In this document: in pieces, positions 35,089-46,510 of the stretch
How positions within the stretch are numbered: position 1 is the stretch's first letter
Layout: each line of letters starts with the position of its first letter
Assembly: GCA_028023455.1 (NCBI GenBank)
Contig: JAQFVV010006270.1
Span: forward strand, 5,730,834 to 5,794,833
Direction: 5' to 3'
DNA length: 64,000 nucleotides
Source: Epiperipatus broadwayi
Taxonomy: Eukaryota; Onychophora; Udeonychophora; Euonychophora; Peripatidae
Notes under the pieces: generated by a model
Told to the model about the DNA's origin: nothing
Database searches by the model: none
What the model saw: the letters and a program-made list of their open reading frames with translations, nothing else
Made by a program: the position numbers and the translations under genes

Positions 35089-35349
35089 ATCTTTTATGTA
35101 TATATTTATCATTGTTTAGTATATATAATTAGCCAATTACTGCAGTTTAACTGATGTGTGAAACTACCACTCTCACAACTTTAACACATACCACGTGATG
35201 GAATAGTATACAAATAATTTTTATTAGTCTAGAGATTATCCACTTAATGAATAATATTTCTGGAGAATAATTTTTACTGCACCACTCAGGCAAGGTGGGA
35301 TTGGTTTCTATCAGTTTTTAACACCTTGTGGAGAGGTGTAATCATAAAC

Positions 35350-35392
35350 ATTTTGTGCTGAATCAGCACTCATCAGTTGGCCCAGTCACAAT
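35350..35392 (-). ncRNA. Hammerhead ribozyme-like motif, family 2B (truncated)
   Basis: Minus strand: GGCCAA, CUGAUGA, stem II GUGCU-GAUUC-AGCAC (perfect five pairs), then AAAAUG. The 3' part with the cleavage site is missing. Confidence 0.5.
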
Positions 35393-35534
35393 CTCTTACA
35401 CATAACTTTATCATTGTCCAGTACATATATATATATATACAACATATTACTACAGTATAATTGATAAATGTCAAACTTGCTGCCCTTGTAACTTTGACAC
35501 AAACCATTAAATGATAAAAGATATATGTAAGTAA

Positions 35535-35592
35535 TTGTGATTTGGGCCAATTGATGAGTACTGATTCAGCATGAAATGTGCTTCTTGGTGAT
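35535..35592 (+). ncRNA. Hammerhead ribozyme-like motif, family 2B
   Basis: Plus strand: GGCCAA, UUGAUGA (C3 to U), GUACUGAUUCAGCAU, GAAAUGUGCUUC, UUGGUGAU. Inner stem I CCAA/UUGG is intact. Confidence 0.5.
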
Positions 35593-35994
35593 ATCTTTAA
35601 TCATATGTTTATAATTATATCCCTCCACAAGATGTTAAAAACTAAAAATATTCATTAAGTGGATAATTTTTAGTCTAATGAATGACTAATAAAAATTATT
35701 ATATATGCTTTTGTTCTACAAAAAAAAAGTTTTAGATCAATATGTCTTGCCTGTTTTAATTTATGATTATGAAATGTGAACTTTGGATTAGCTTACAAGT
35801 GATACAAAAGAAGTGTATTGAACAGAATAAAAATGAGTAGAAAAAAGAAAGAATTGGTTCAAATTAGTATGCTATAAAAATTAGAGAACTTAATATATAT
35901 ATATTAGACTATGTCTAAACATTGAATGCTCTATTCTTATAATATCAAGAATACAGAAAGCTAAAAAAGGGTATTTTTTGCATTTTAGTGCATA

Positions 35995-36045
35995 GTGATC
36001 GAGAGGTCAGCAACGGCTGATGCTATGACACATGAGAAAAAAAAA
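35995..36045 (+). repeat. SINE fragment
   Basis: 'GCTATGACACATGAGAAAAA' matches the 3' end of the SINE at 34.2 kb; the internal promoter boxes are largely lost. Confidence 0.45.
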
Positions 36046-36049
36046 GGGG

Positions 36050-37460
36050 TTTCTGCAAAATATATATATTATTTTTTAATTTCATATATGGTCATTACCA
36101 TAGTTCTAGTTTTCTAATTTTTGTTTGTTTTCCTTTTCACCCCCATGAATATAGTGGCAAACAACAGTCTATATTTTAATAATTCCACTATTAGTTGTGT
36201 TACTAATTTAAAATATTTGGTAAGCTGAAAATTGTCAGTTTATTTAAATTATATTTTGAAAAGTGTTAAACTTTGAAAACATTGAATGACATGGCATATG
36301 TTTTCAATGAATTTGTCCGTTTAAATTGCAAGGAATGCTACTAGCGTTTTCTAGCAACGTTGTTATGTATAAAATTAAAAATTTATTTATTTTTTGTTAG
36401 TGTATTGTCGTCAAGAATGCATATTCATATAAAGTTTTAATTAAATCAGAGTTGGGAAATGGATGAAAATTGATTTACAAGCTTTCATCTAGACACATAT
36501 TAACAGTAAATTAAATATAAGGATATAGCACAAAATGAAATAATTCAGAGGGTAGTGTAATTCTCAACTGGGTACTAAGAAACAAACGACTTAGAAATAA
36601 TCTAGTTATGATTAAAATATTTTCTTGATCATTATAAATGAGATAAGATGAGATGAAAGATGATGCATTGAACCATATTATTTTGATTGCTACAATAAAT
36701 ATATTTTATCCCCAATCTCATCATCATTGTACTTTGACTATTTCACTTTCATTGAAACTACATTTGGAGAAAGGTTATTAAGATAATTTAAGTATTAAAA
36801 CTGCCAAATTGATAAGATGCTAAAAATTAAGTTTAGTATGTGTAAATATCATTCAACCGTGAAAACATCAAATATAATATTAATATTACTATAATACATC
36901 TTTACTAAAAGCATATAAATAATACAGATTATTTTTCCTGTAATTATCTTCTGTTTTTGTTGGTTTTTATTTTGTCTTTCAAAGAACTACAAAGTAAATA
37001 GTTTAGTAAGGTCATATTTACTATTTTATTGTACATTTATATCTATGATTATATAATAAAGTTAGGTTTTTATATAACAAGAATTGCCATTGTATGGGCA
37101 TGTGAAAAAATACAATGAATATTTTTTGAATAGCCTGACAAAAATAATTTAAATCTTGGCATTATGACAAGCAGCATATCATTTGATAATCTCATGTTTT
37201 AATGCATTAAAGTATTAGAGAAAAAGAATGTGAATAATTCCTTGTTATAACTATATATATATAGTTTTCATGTATAAATGCATTCCATCAGGATATCCAT
37301 ATTTGTATCTCACTTTGTAAAATCGTGACAACTTTTTTAAATATATCAATGGAATCTAAGTATAACGGTTGTATCTCATGTAAAATTCATTTATTTTAAT
37401 ACATGAATTTACTAAATGTATAATAAGTAATAACCTGTATATTTATACTTTACGTTTGTC
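36050..37460. other. AT-rich DNA, nothing recognised
   Basis: No coding or repeat signal recognised. Confidence 0.35.
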
Positions 37461-37464
37461 CAAT

Positions 37465-37650
37465 ATAATAACAAATCGTGCTTTCACACTTCCAACATAA
37501 AGCTATAACAACAAATTGAAAATTAAATTTAATGGCTAAGCGCTATGAATATGAGAAGTACATCTTCTTGAAAGAACTTAGCCATTAAATTTAGTTTTCA
37601 ATTTGTTGTTATAGCTTTACGTTTGAAGTGTGAAAGCACAATTTATTATT
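37465..37650. repeat. Palindromic repeat, about 185 bp
   Basis: Arms 37465-37548 and 37566-37650 are reverse complements ('GTGCTTTCACACTTC', 'AACAACAAATTGAAAA.TAAA', 'TTTAATGGCTAAG'). Spacer of about 18 bp. Non-coding. Confidence 0.7.
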
Positions 37651-37856
37651 AAATGTATAATGTAAATAAATAATATATATATTTTCTGACACAAAGGGCT
37701 TATGTTTATGATGTAATTCTAAAATTGAAATGTTAGAATAAATTAATCACAAATAGTGAGCGGCTGTTGTCATAACATTCTATTGTCTGATATCTCAATT
37801 TGCTTTTAAATAGAGATTTTAATATATACTATAATGTTACAAAAAAAATCAAGTCA

Positions 37857-37935
37857 GATGTCACATGACCGCCAGTAGCAGAAACCGGTCTGAGGTTGGG
37901 GATATTCTACAAAGCTTGTTAAGAGCTTGTTTTGT
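37857..37935 (+). repeat. Truncated family-1 element
   Basis: 'GTCACATGACC' border, then 'AGCAGAAACCGGTCTGAGG' and 'GGGGATATTCTACAAAGC'. The same 'AAAGCTTGTTAAGAG' continuation follows the family-1 hammerhead at 44.3 kb. Confidence 0.5.
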
Positions 37936-38388
37936 GAGCTCTATATGTAACTATAATGTTAATATATATTTTCTAGAGACTATTTGCAAGATGGCTTTTT
38001 TTAAACTTTTTAAATATAGTAATTATTTTTGCAAGATATCTTATAAAGTGCCTAAGATGCACATATTAGAAAAGAGTACCATAAAATAATTATTTAGACA
38101 TTTTTGAAATTCTTTTTACTTCAATTACTAAAAAAAAAAAAACCACTAAATAAATATAAAACTAAATTTAAAATTAGAGAAGTGGTCTTTAATATTTTAA
38201 AAACTTATACTGTAAGTAAAATTTTTTATTTTTATAAAATTGAAATAATTCAGAACAAGTTAAAAAGTTGCTTCTTATTAAAACAAATTACTCAGTTTTT
38301 GGTAACAATCAAAATATAATTAATTTATTTGCTAAGTGTGAATAGTTACAGTATAATTAAAAACAAATTTCTATGTTGTGATTAATCC

Positions 38389-39300
38389 CATCATCTATCA
38401 ATAAATGTTGAATGTATGGAAAATTTTAAACATTATTTAAACTTTTCAAATACAAACAATTTGTTAGTAATAACACACAAATTGTTATTGCATTTCAAAA
38501 TGCATACCATATAATACCAAATCATCCATGCACTTTACTACTTGTTACACAATGCTTTATTTACCACCCTCTTTTACAGTTTTGATTGTCCCAGCAATCT
38601 TCAGAACTTTTATCTCCTAACTTCTGGGGCAATCGAAACTGTAAAAGTTGAAGTTAGGAGATATAAAATTTCTGAAGAAGATTGCTGGGGCAATCGAAAC
38701 TGTAAAAGAGGGTGGTAAATAAAGCATTGTGTAACAGTAGTTATGTGCATTGATGATTTAGTATTATATTGCAAATAGACAACACAAGTTAGTAATTACA
38801 CAACATTTTGAGTAGTATTATTTTCCTCTCTTCAACAGGTGTTGCTGGCCTGATCAGTGACAATATTAATATAGGAGTCAAACTTACACCTTTAGAATCT
38901 CGAATATTAAATTTTAAGACAATGCTCTAAATAACAGCCTAACCAATGACAATACAATATTAGCTAGCATAGGAGTCAAACTTACATCTTTAGATTCTTG
39001 AATATCAAATTTTAATGCTCAGTTGTTAGAGTGTTGCCTTAAAATTTGATATTCAAGAATCTAAAGCTGTAAGTCTGACTACTATGCGAATATTGTTACT
39101 GGTCAGGCTGGCAACATCTGAAGAAGAATAGAGAATAATACTACTCAAAATGTGTAATTACTAGCCTGTATTGTCTATTTGTTTGTTATTACTAACAAGT
39201 TGTTTGTATTTGAAATGTTTAAATAAAGTTTAAAATTTTTTTATACATTCAACATTTATTGATAGATGATGGAAATAGTCCAACATATTATCACATCTAA
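38389..39300. mobile_element. PLE-end repeat with inverted arms, interrupted by a palindrome
   Basis: Arms 38389-38480 and 39183-39271 are inverted copies ending in 'GATGATGGAAATAGTCC' on the right. The interior carries tRNA-like segments in both orientations around 38880-39070 ('GTTAGAGTGTTGCC') and 'ATCTGAAGAAGAATAGAG'. The palindrome at 38509-38770 is inserted in it. No protein blocks remain. Confidence 0.6.
38509..38770. repeat. Palindromic repeat, hammerhead-like family 3
   Basis: Arms of about 115 bp pair ('ATAATACCAAATCATC' and complement, 'TTACACAATGCTTTATTTA'). The right arm reads CUGAAGA, hairpin GAUUGC-UGGG-GCAAUC, GAAAC, UGUA. Related to the 30.1-kb palindrome. Confidence 0.7.
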
Positions 39301-40055
39301 TATATCATCACAAACATTCAGGTAAATTTCTTTGTATTTTGTTTAAATATATTTTGACACAGTTATTCAAAAATATACATTTTCATTCCATAGCTGTTCC
39401 CATTGTTCTCACAAGATATACATTTAAAATATAAATAATATATTCAAAATATGCTTTTTATAGTAGGACAGTTATTAGTTTATTTTTTTCATATTAAAAC
39501 ATGTATAAAATCAAATATATTTAAATAAAAGAATACGTAACAAAATTTAAAAAAATATAATCAAGTTTAATTCATATATTTATTATCTTATATAGTTGAA
39601 AATTTATTTACTAAAGGCAAAACTGTTTGACATCACTTTCCTTTTTGAATTAAAGTTAAATTTTCTATTTATTTTTCTCTGTATGATTATTATGTAATAT
39701 AATATTTAAAATAATTTCTAAACTACTCATTAAAATAATGTGTTATCCGGATTCCTACAAGTTAGAGTATGGGGTTTTCTGGATAAGGTTTCCATGCAGT
39801 GTTTATTTACAAAGCTGTTGAGACATTAAATTATGATTATCTTAATATTTGCTGGGGATTTTTTTGATTTAAAAAGAAGCAATTAATAACTATTTATTAG
39901 CTCACAATTAAAATACATAAACTACTACTAATATATTATAATTATTAAGGGTAGACAAATTAATATCAATTACCTGATATGGTATTAAAGTAAATATGTT
40001 AAAAATCAAAATCATAAATAGTGACTGTCAATAACAATTTCCTAGACTGGAAATG
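39301..40055. other. AT-rich DNA, nothing recognised
   Basis: Simple AT-rich sequence only. Confidence 0.35.
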
Positions 40056-40064
40056 GTGCTGGTT

Positions 40065-40190
40065 TTGAAATAGCAGGTAAATGTGAATATCTAGATACTA
40101 CTATAGTCCATAATGGTCGATGTGATCAGAAAATAAATAGAAAATTATGACAGCAAGGACAAGTTGTTTGTTTACGGAATAGTTAAAGTT
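40065..40190 (+). pseudogene. LINE RT-thumb remnant
   Basis: The plus-strand frame gives 'CEYLDTTIVHNGRCDQKINR', matching the '.F.YLG..it.dGRcd.EIk.R' block of LINE reverse transcriptases. It is about 40 residues long and then broken by stops. Confidence 0.6.
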
Positions 40191-40194
40191 AATA

Positions 40195-42309
40195 GCTTAT
40201 ACAAAAGATGACTGGTTGTTTCTCCAAGCTGCCTAAAGTGACATTTTTGAATCAATGGATCTGTTATGTAGTGGCCTAGTTTAGTTATTCACCACAGAAA
40301 ATTTAAATTACAATCATGGACAGATCATGACTTACTGACAAGAATTGTGTCAATGTGTTTTGTAACTTAATCAATTTTCTTCAATAGTCTCTCTCATGAA
40401 ATCTTAAAAACCATTTGAAATTTTTGTATGATTCAGGATTTCTCTGTTATGTACAGTTTGAATAATTTCAAATGTTCCTGTCCATTTTAAAACAAAACTT
40501 AATATTAGCTCATTGTTCTGTCTTGATTTAAGTTACAAAACACACCAGCACATTTTATATCCTAACTCATGGCACAGACATGCTAATACTTTAAAATTTT
40601 TGTAGTGAATAGCTAAACTATCACTGCATATTACATACATTGACTTAGAGATGACACTGCAGTCGCCTTGGTGATATTAATCAGTAACCTTTCCATTGGG
40701 ATATACTGTGTAAATGTAATGTTTTTTGACAATTATACACTGATAGGTTATTATTATTAGATAACTTAGTATTTGAAAAGTTAGAAACATTCCTAAAAAT
40801 TTGTTAGGAATGTTTAAGAATAGGCAGATCCAACTTAAAATTGTAATGATTTTAATGTTGATATTATCTTAGTAATTTCAGTTATCGCTAATGTTGCAAA
40901 TTTTTACATCTTACGACTTAATACAGTTCATTATTCCATGTATTCGTATCTCCGATATCACTTTTTAATTTGCTAATGTGTTCATTCTTTTGTAATCACT
41001 AAACCCGAATATTACGTTCTTTCATGACTTTTATTTTGCTAGACCATTCGGATCATTTTTTAATCACAGTCCTTTGTTATTCACTTCCCACAATTTTAGA
41101 AATCTTTGTTTTTAAATTTATTTGACAGTTCAGATTTGCTAGTGGGCAGTTTTCCTTACTTGTTAGAGATTGATCTTGTTTCAAGTTCAATTATTTACAT
41201 ATGTGTTTGCTATCTCAGATATCATTAGATCAGGCATTTTTCCAAATCTATTTAATCAAAGCTCCATATTTAAACTTTGGTTCATTAAAGAATGTTTGTT
41301 GATGACATAGTTCATCAAAAATTCAATGTTAACTAATCGTAAACACAATGGTTCATTAATTTGTGCCAAGAATGTTGAATATTGCAATAAATGTGAATTT
41401 ATTACTGATCAGAACAACAAGTCATTTGTCAAGAATAGGTATATAAATAATTACCTTTTCTTCTAATGTCCATATATTGTCGAGGTTATAGCCTCAGTAA
41501 ATATTACTTAAATAAAGAATTATACATCTTTCTCAACATATTTTTTCCAGTATCTATACTGGAAAGACATTCGTTTTTTACTTTGCCCCAGAACTGTCTA
41601 ATGTATGTGTAAGTCAATGGACTAGCTTCAAATGAGTCTTTTGATTATGTAAGTTTACCCTAAATGGATCCTTGAATAGAGCAACCAGACTCAATTACTG
41701 GGCAAACTTTATCAAATTATACAAATGTAAGCTTCCAATTTTTAACTTCAAGATAAAAAGAATTGCCTAAAGATATTTTAAAATTACTGATAATAGTAAT
41801 TTTAAAATATTGATCGATTTTAATGTAATAATTGAAATTTATTGTGATGGCAAATCCTGTGTGAGTGTAGTATTTATAGTTATGGATAAAGAAATCCGAG
41901 AGGAGAAAGAACTGCTAATGACATCCAAATGAAATCAATTTCACTGTCTACCAATATCAGTGCTCATCAGTTTAGTACTGGCAATAATCTTAGTTTTGTA
42001 AAGTACCAGTTATATTTTGATATCAAAATGGAGAAGTTTAACCTGAAGAAGAAGAAACTTGTTATTTAGATTGGAAAATATTAATAAAGCATGAATAATA
42101 AGGACGGAAAAAAAAAAAAGAGATGAAAAACAAGTTTGAAATTCTTCTACGACTTTTTGAATTCCAGGAATTTAGTTTGAATAATGATGGAGTCACCATA
42201 GTGTAAATTGTTTAAGTTTATCTTCTGGAAAGAAAGTCTTTAAAAAAGATTATGTCAGATAGTAAGAGTTAGTTAAAATATAAATATGGTTTAACTTTCA
42301 AGTGGAATG
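40195..42309. other. Unassigned stretch
   Basis: No exon or clear repeat. Around 41917-41985 (minus) there is a CUGAUGA...ACUG/CAGU...GAAAU string flanked by AAA and UUU, a weak hammerhead-like signal. Confidence 0.3.
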
Positions 42310-43933
42310 TGCTAAATCAGCGTTTCCCAACCTTTTTTGGCTCGCGTACCACTTGGTAGTACATGACGCTAAATTGTACCACTTCGTAAAAATGATTGTA
42401 TTTCGTGAAATTTGTTATTGCGAGTGTGTTATTTTATTTGCATTATAAATATTATAGGGTGACCATGTATGTATTTACATCTCATAATGAGACAAATTAC
42501 ATTGAAATACTCCTAAACGTCACGCCAGATTATAAACTCACTGAAATTATAAACTCACTGTAACATATTTATATGTATGTGTTTGTTCAAAGTTTCATAT
42601 TTTTTCCAAAATAATTTATTAAAGATTACATTATTACATTAAAGGTTATTTGGTATATATTTTGTACAATGTTTTCTTATTCCTTCATTTGGTTTTCCCG
42701 AATTTGAGTCTGTTTTCTCTTTTTCGGAGCATCTTGCTATTGGTTGGGCCATGGAGAGGATAAATCCAGCATGTCCCAAGTCATGGTAAAAATAACCTCA
42801 GGGGTTATCAGGCTATCTCTTGTTCTTGTTTTCTTTATATTGTTCAGCATGAAGTTAATAGGATTAAAATTTTGATGATTAAATACTAGCTTACATCTAG
42901 TAATCCACAATAGATGATCAAGAATTAACGAGAGTCTAATTTCTGGGTATGATCCTTTTCTGATACATTCTTTCAAATTAAATAATTTAGATTGATTTTC
43001 CTTTTTGTCATATTTCGTTTACTAATAAATGGTTTTAATAAAAACACAAAATTATAAAAAACCAATTAATATATTTTCTTATCATAATCAAATATTTTTA
43101 TAAAATAAATTTAATGAGATCTTTGTACTTGTTTCGAACAACATAATTATTTGAAATTTGGTTCAAAAGATGTGAGGTATACCCTTAAGTCTACAGCTGC
43201 GTTCAATCTGTTTCGATACTTATTTTTAAAAAAAAATATATGAAAAAAAAGCTCTTCCTACTAATTCCGTACTCGTAAACGGTAATAATAATTTAAGAGC
43301 TTTCTCAGAAAGTTGTTCATATTCTTTAATGTTTAACCAAAAATTAATTAGATTGTGTCGTTTGAATTCTACTTGTAAAGTTCTGTCACATCATAATTCT
43401 ATTAATTTTTTTTTATCCTTTATTGATAATGATGTAGCTTTTTCTAAATTTTCTGCATAGAAGGGGTTTGAAATCCAATTATCATTTGTGTTTTCGGATT
43501 TTGGAAAATATTCCATGAAAGACAATTTTAATCCTGTTAAATGTGCTATTATATTTACTCGTATATCTTGAGACAGACTAACCTTATTTTCAAACAAAAA
43601 ATATGTAGAGTTTCGAATACTTCCAGTTGATTGTTTTAGATATTTATATATATTACTGTTTCCAGAAATTTAATTTCTTAATCATACTTTAAATTTTATC
43701 ATTAACATTAAAGATCGTTATCGACTGTACATATTAACAACTTTACTGTATAATATTATTAATTAAAATAATTTATATGAATTATAGAAAAAACGTTTCT
43801 ATGATATTTTTATGATTTAATTTTTTTTTTTTTGATGTCCGCCATTATTAATTATTTTTCGTGTACCACCAACCAGCAACTCGCGTACCACCAGTGGTAA
43901 GCGTGCCACAGATTGGGAAACACTGTGCTAAAT
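42310..43933 (-). mobile_element. hAT transposon, internally deleted, perfect TSD
   Basis: The element occupies 42318-43925. The ends are CAGCGTTTCCCAACC and ATTGGGAAACACTG (inverted), with 'TCGCGTACCAC' strings inside both ends. The flanks TGCTAAAT (42310-42317) and TGCTAAAT (43926-43933) are an exact 8-bp target duplication, the hAT hallmark. Only the C-terminal third of a transposase is left on the minus strand. At 1.6 kb it is shorter than an autonomous hAT. Confidence 0.85.
43140..43600 (-). pseudogene. hAT transposase C-terminal remnant
   Basis: Minus-strand reading: 'GLKLSFMEYFP', 'WISNPFYAENL', a stop, then 'TLQVEFKRHNLINFW', 'YEQLSEKALKLLLPF', and after a gap 'RNRLNAAVDLRVYLTSFEP'. 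These match in order the C-terminal dimerisation region of FAM200/ZBED5-type hAT transposases (FYFP...W..NPF; F.......FW......YP.LS..AL..LLPF; R.RL....DLR..LS...P). The catalytic N-terminal part is deleted, and an in-frame stop and a frameshift are present. Confidence 0.75.
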
Positions 43934-44099
43934 TAAAAAGAAATGTTAAAAAACAGGTACAAATAATCATTTCCTTTAATTGCAATTTAATTTAAAGAAA
44001 CATTAATAAAAAGATTATCAAAATGACTAAACAAAATCTGGCTATAAGAGTGTCATGCAAGATTTAGTACAGTAGTAGATTATCTAACTTTGAAAACAT

Positions 44100-44190
44100 C
44101 ATTGAATTGATTCTAGATTGATATTCAAACTTCTTACGAATTCCCGAGCAATAAAGTTATTTATTTTCATTTTTATTATTATAGGAATTA
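44100..44190 (+). repeat. SINE 3' fragment
   Basis: 'CTTCTTACGAATTCCCGAG' followed by 'CAATAAAGTTATTTATTTT' matches the 3' ends at 32.6 and 54.4 kb. Confidence 0.5.
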
Positions 44191-44283
44191 GATTAAACTA
44201 AAAGAGTTAGAAGTACTATAAACACTAATTGCAAGGAAATCAAATAATGCATTACGTGACTTAATTAATGCTTGAATATCATA

Positions 44284-44330
44284 GTTACTCACTGATGAAA
44301 GCCAGAGCTAGAAACCAGTCTGGGGATAGG
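44284..44330 (+). ncRNA. Hammerhead ribozyme-like motif, family 1
   Basis: Plus strand: UACUCA, CUGAUGA, stem II AGC-CAGA-GCU (three Watson-Crick pairs), GAAAC, CAGUC, UGGGGA. Stem I pairs over four or five positions, and stem III is A-U, C-G with loop CA. All core nucleotides are intact. This is one of the best family-1 copies. Confidence 0.65.
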
Positions 44331-44400
44331 AATGTTGTGAAAAGCTTGTTAAGAGTTACTGGCATGCTCATTATATAAACACTAATAGAAAAAAATATCT
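44284..44400 (+). mobile_element. Family-1 element fragment with hammerhead
   Basis: It starts just before the ribozyme and runs into 'AAAGCTTGTTAAGAG', as at 37.9 kb. No opposite arm is seen. Confidence 0.55.
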
Positions 44401-45070
44401 AGACAGTTACTTTTGTTATTCTTCAAGATACGTAATCCATTTCAATGTCCATTGAGATTAACTTTGTGATTTCAGGTATGAAAAATGGAAAGATGTCAGG
44501 AAGAATGTGTATAATATTTAATGAATAAAAGTGATAATGATCACAATTAAATGTGGAAAAAATGCCTTTATTATAGAAAAAAAAAAGTGCTATTGAAAAT
44601 TTAAGAAATACATCCACCATCTTGTTGGTCATTCTTCATAAGCTTTTTACTAAAATTCTATATAGAAAATTAGAAGGAAAATTTTTCAATCAAGAGAGAA
44701 AGCCATATTTAAAACTATTATATGCTATAAAGATCATTTGCAAGTATTAAAATAATAAGTCAGGGCTTCCAATATGTTTGGATTTTATAAATCACAAAAT
44801 TTTAATTTCGTACACATTTTCACATATGTTTAATATTAATTAAATAATAATCTTCATTCTTTTATTTCTCTCACTTATACTACTACATTTATTGCATTGC
44901 TACATTATCATTGCGTTTCAGCCATTTTACTATCTTGTTTTTAGGAATAATATTCATATATTAATTTTGAACAACATGTACATCTTAAATATATATGCAT
45001 ATTTTATTATAATAATTAATAAAAAAGACACAAAATGTGTACTTACTTTTAAGTTTGTATTAAAATGTTC

Positions 45071-45354
45071 ACTAGAGGAAGTTTACCAATAGCTCCAATC
45101 AAGTTTTAATTTATAAGTGCCAAAAGGGAAAGAAATCAAAATCTCTATCGGAAAGTCTGCATCCTTAAACCAATTGGTTTTGACCTTATAATTCACCTCA
45201 ATGTCTGGAGTCCTAACTCCTTACTGAGGTGAGCCATAAGCTCAAAAACAATTTATCTGGGGATGAGGGCTTTCTGATAGAGATTTTGAATTTTTTCTCT
45301 TTTGGCACTTATAAATTAAAGCTTGATTGGAGCTATTTGTAAACTCCCTCTAGG
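45071..45354. repeat. Palindromic repeat, about 280 bp
   Basis: Arms 45071-45170 and 45265-45354 are complements ('AATAGCTCCAATCAAG', 'AATTTATAAGTGCCAAAAG'). The loop holds CUGAGGUGAGCC-AUAA-GGCUCA-like sequence with a strong five-pair hairpin and AAAAC, possibly a decayed hammerhead. Confidence 0.65.
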
Positions 45355-45539
45355 AATATTTTATTATGTATATATTTTTAAGATTTATAAGTTAAATAAA
45401 TTAATGTATAAGATTAGAATACATAATAATTACAGTATCAATGGCTATCTATATTTGCATATATATCCATATATTTATATTTTACAAACATATCACAAAA
45501 TGAAATAATCCATGTATTCATAAATATTGTAATTAATTT

Positions 45540-45730
45540 TGTTATATGTAAGACCATTACTTTGCCAAACTTTATTGTATAGAACTGGTATCTGGATCCC
45601 TATCAAAAAACTAACGAACCATTATAAGAATTTTCATTTTAGGATGTTCATTAAGATTCTAAAAATATGTCAGGATTATAGAATGAATCGGCATGTTCCA
45701 TATCTTGCCAAATGTATGCTATCATGAGAT
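45540..45730 (+). pseudogene. LINE RT C-terminal remnant
   Basis: The open stretch 'LLCQTLLYRTGIWIPIKKL' then 'NFHFRMFIKILKICQDYRMN' matches the post-thumb block '.v..pTLLYGsE.W.......l..fh.r.LR.IL.I.W.DR..N' of the endonuclease-RT LINE type. It is plus-strand, opposite to L1-L3. Confidence 0.6.
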
Positions 45731-46099
45731 TAATGGATTTCCTAAAGTTATGGGAAACATGGTTATTGCTTTCATAGAAAGCCAATCACATTCTGATTAT
45801 ATAGATTATCTTACAATTATTGATTGCTTTCATTTGGAGAATGGAATGGAATGAGTTACAATTAGGCAAATAAGTTCAAATATTTCAGTGGTAAAATTTG
45901 CTACAGAAAAAAAGACATTGCAATTTAATAAATAAATAGACCAAAGATTCAGATTATGATATCTATGGACATATTTGTGCTTCATGGATTGGTTTTTGTA
46001 GTAATTGAAAATTCATATTTAATGTGATATATATTTTTCCAACTTTTTTTTAATTTTTAATATATAATAATTAACTATTTTTTGTAGAAAAGATTATAA

Positions 46100-46510
46100 T
46101 ATATAGGATATATGAGCACAGACTTTCACATGACCCACCACTCTCCACACTATCTCATAACACTGATACACTTGAACACATATATGTTGAACAGATAAGT
46201 AATCGTCAATATACGTATTTCATGCTAAACCAGCAATCATCAGTTGGTCCAGATTACTATCTCTACACATATATGCTATAAGTGCTCGGATATATATTAA
46301 TATAGCCAAACCTCACACTTCAATGGACAGGCTTCTATCCACTCCAACTCTTCAACTGTCCATCCAATTGAAAATCTGATGATGGAATGCTCAAAGGTCA
46401 CCCTGAGGCTGAGATTCTTGTCACACCCATGTTGACCTAAGGTCAATCTGACCCCTCGTGTATAGGACATAATCCATTTAATACATATATAAGGGGTGGC
46501 GAAATAATTC
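46100..46510 (-). mobile_element. Family-2A hammerhead element, near full-length monomer
   Basis: It starts with the tRNA-like/flank segment, then the hammerhead (46198-46258), then the body with 'TTCAATGGACAGGCTTC' and 'GTCAATCTGACCCCTCG', in the same order as the units at 22.9-24.4 kb. Confidence 0.65.
46198..46258 (-). ncRNA. Hammerhead ribozyme-like motif, family 2A (best copy)
   Basis: Minus strand: outer stem I AGUAAUC/GAUUACU (seven pairs), internal UGGA/CA-type bulge, inner stem I CCAA/UUGA, core CUGAUGA, stem II UGCU-GGUUU-AGCA, GAAA, palindromic stem III AUACGUAU, H17 = A. The outer stem differs from the other copies by two compensated base-pair changes. All core nucleotides are intact. 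Confidence 0.7.

Larger units (their letters stand above)
34898..35720. mobile_element. Family-2B hammerhead elements: head-to-tail pair plus inverted copy
   Basis: 'GAATAATATTT' starts one unit at 34898 and the next at about 35250, a period of about 352 bp. Both units carry 'TTTAACAC.TTGTGGAGA', a minus-strand hammerhead and the same tail order. The second unit then turns into an inverted, plus-strand copy (35500-35720) with its own hammerhead. No open reading frame. Unit length, tandem repetition and a type I hammerhead per unit are features described for metazoan retrozymes. Confidence 0.7.

Noticed and set aside
30138-38770. Calling the CUGAAGA palindromes true hammerheads
   Set aside because: Stem I cannot be drawn in either the 30.1- or 38.5-kb copy, and stem III would have a one-base loop. 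Kept only as hammerhead-like.
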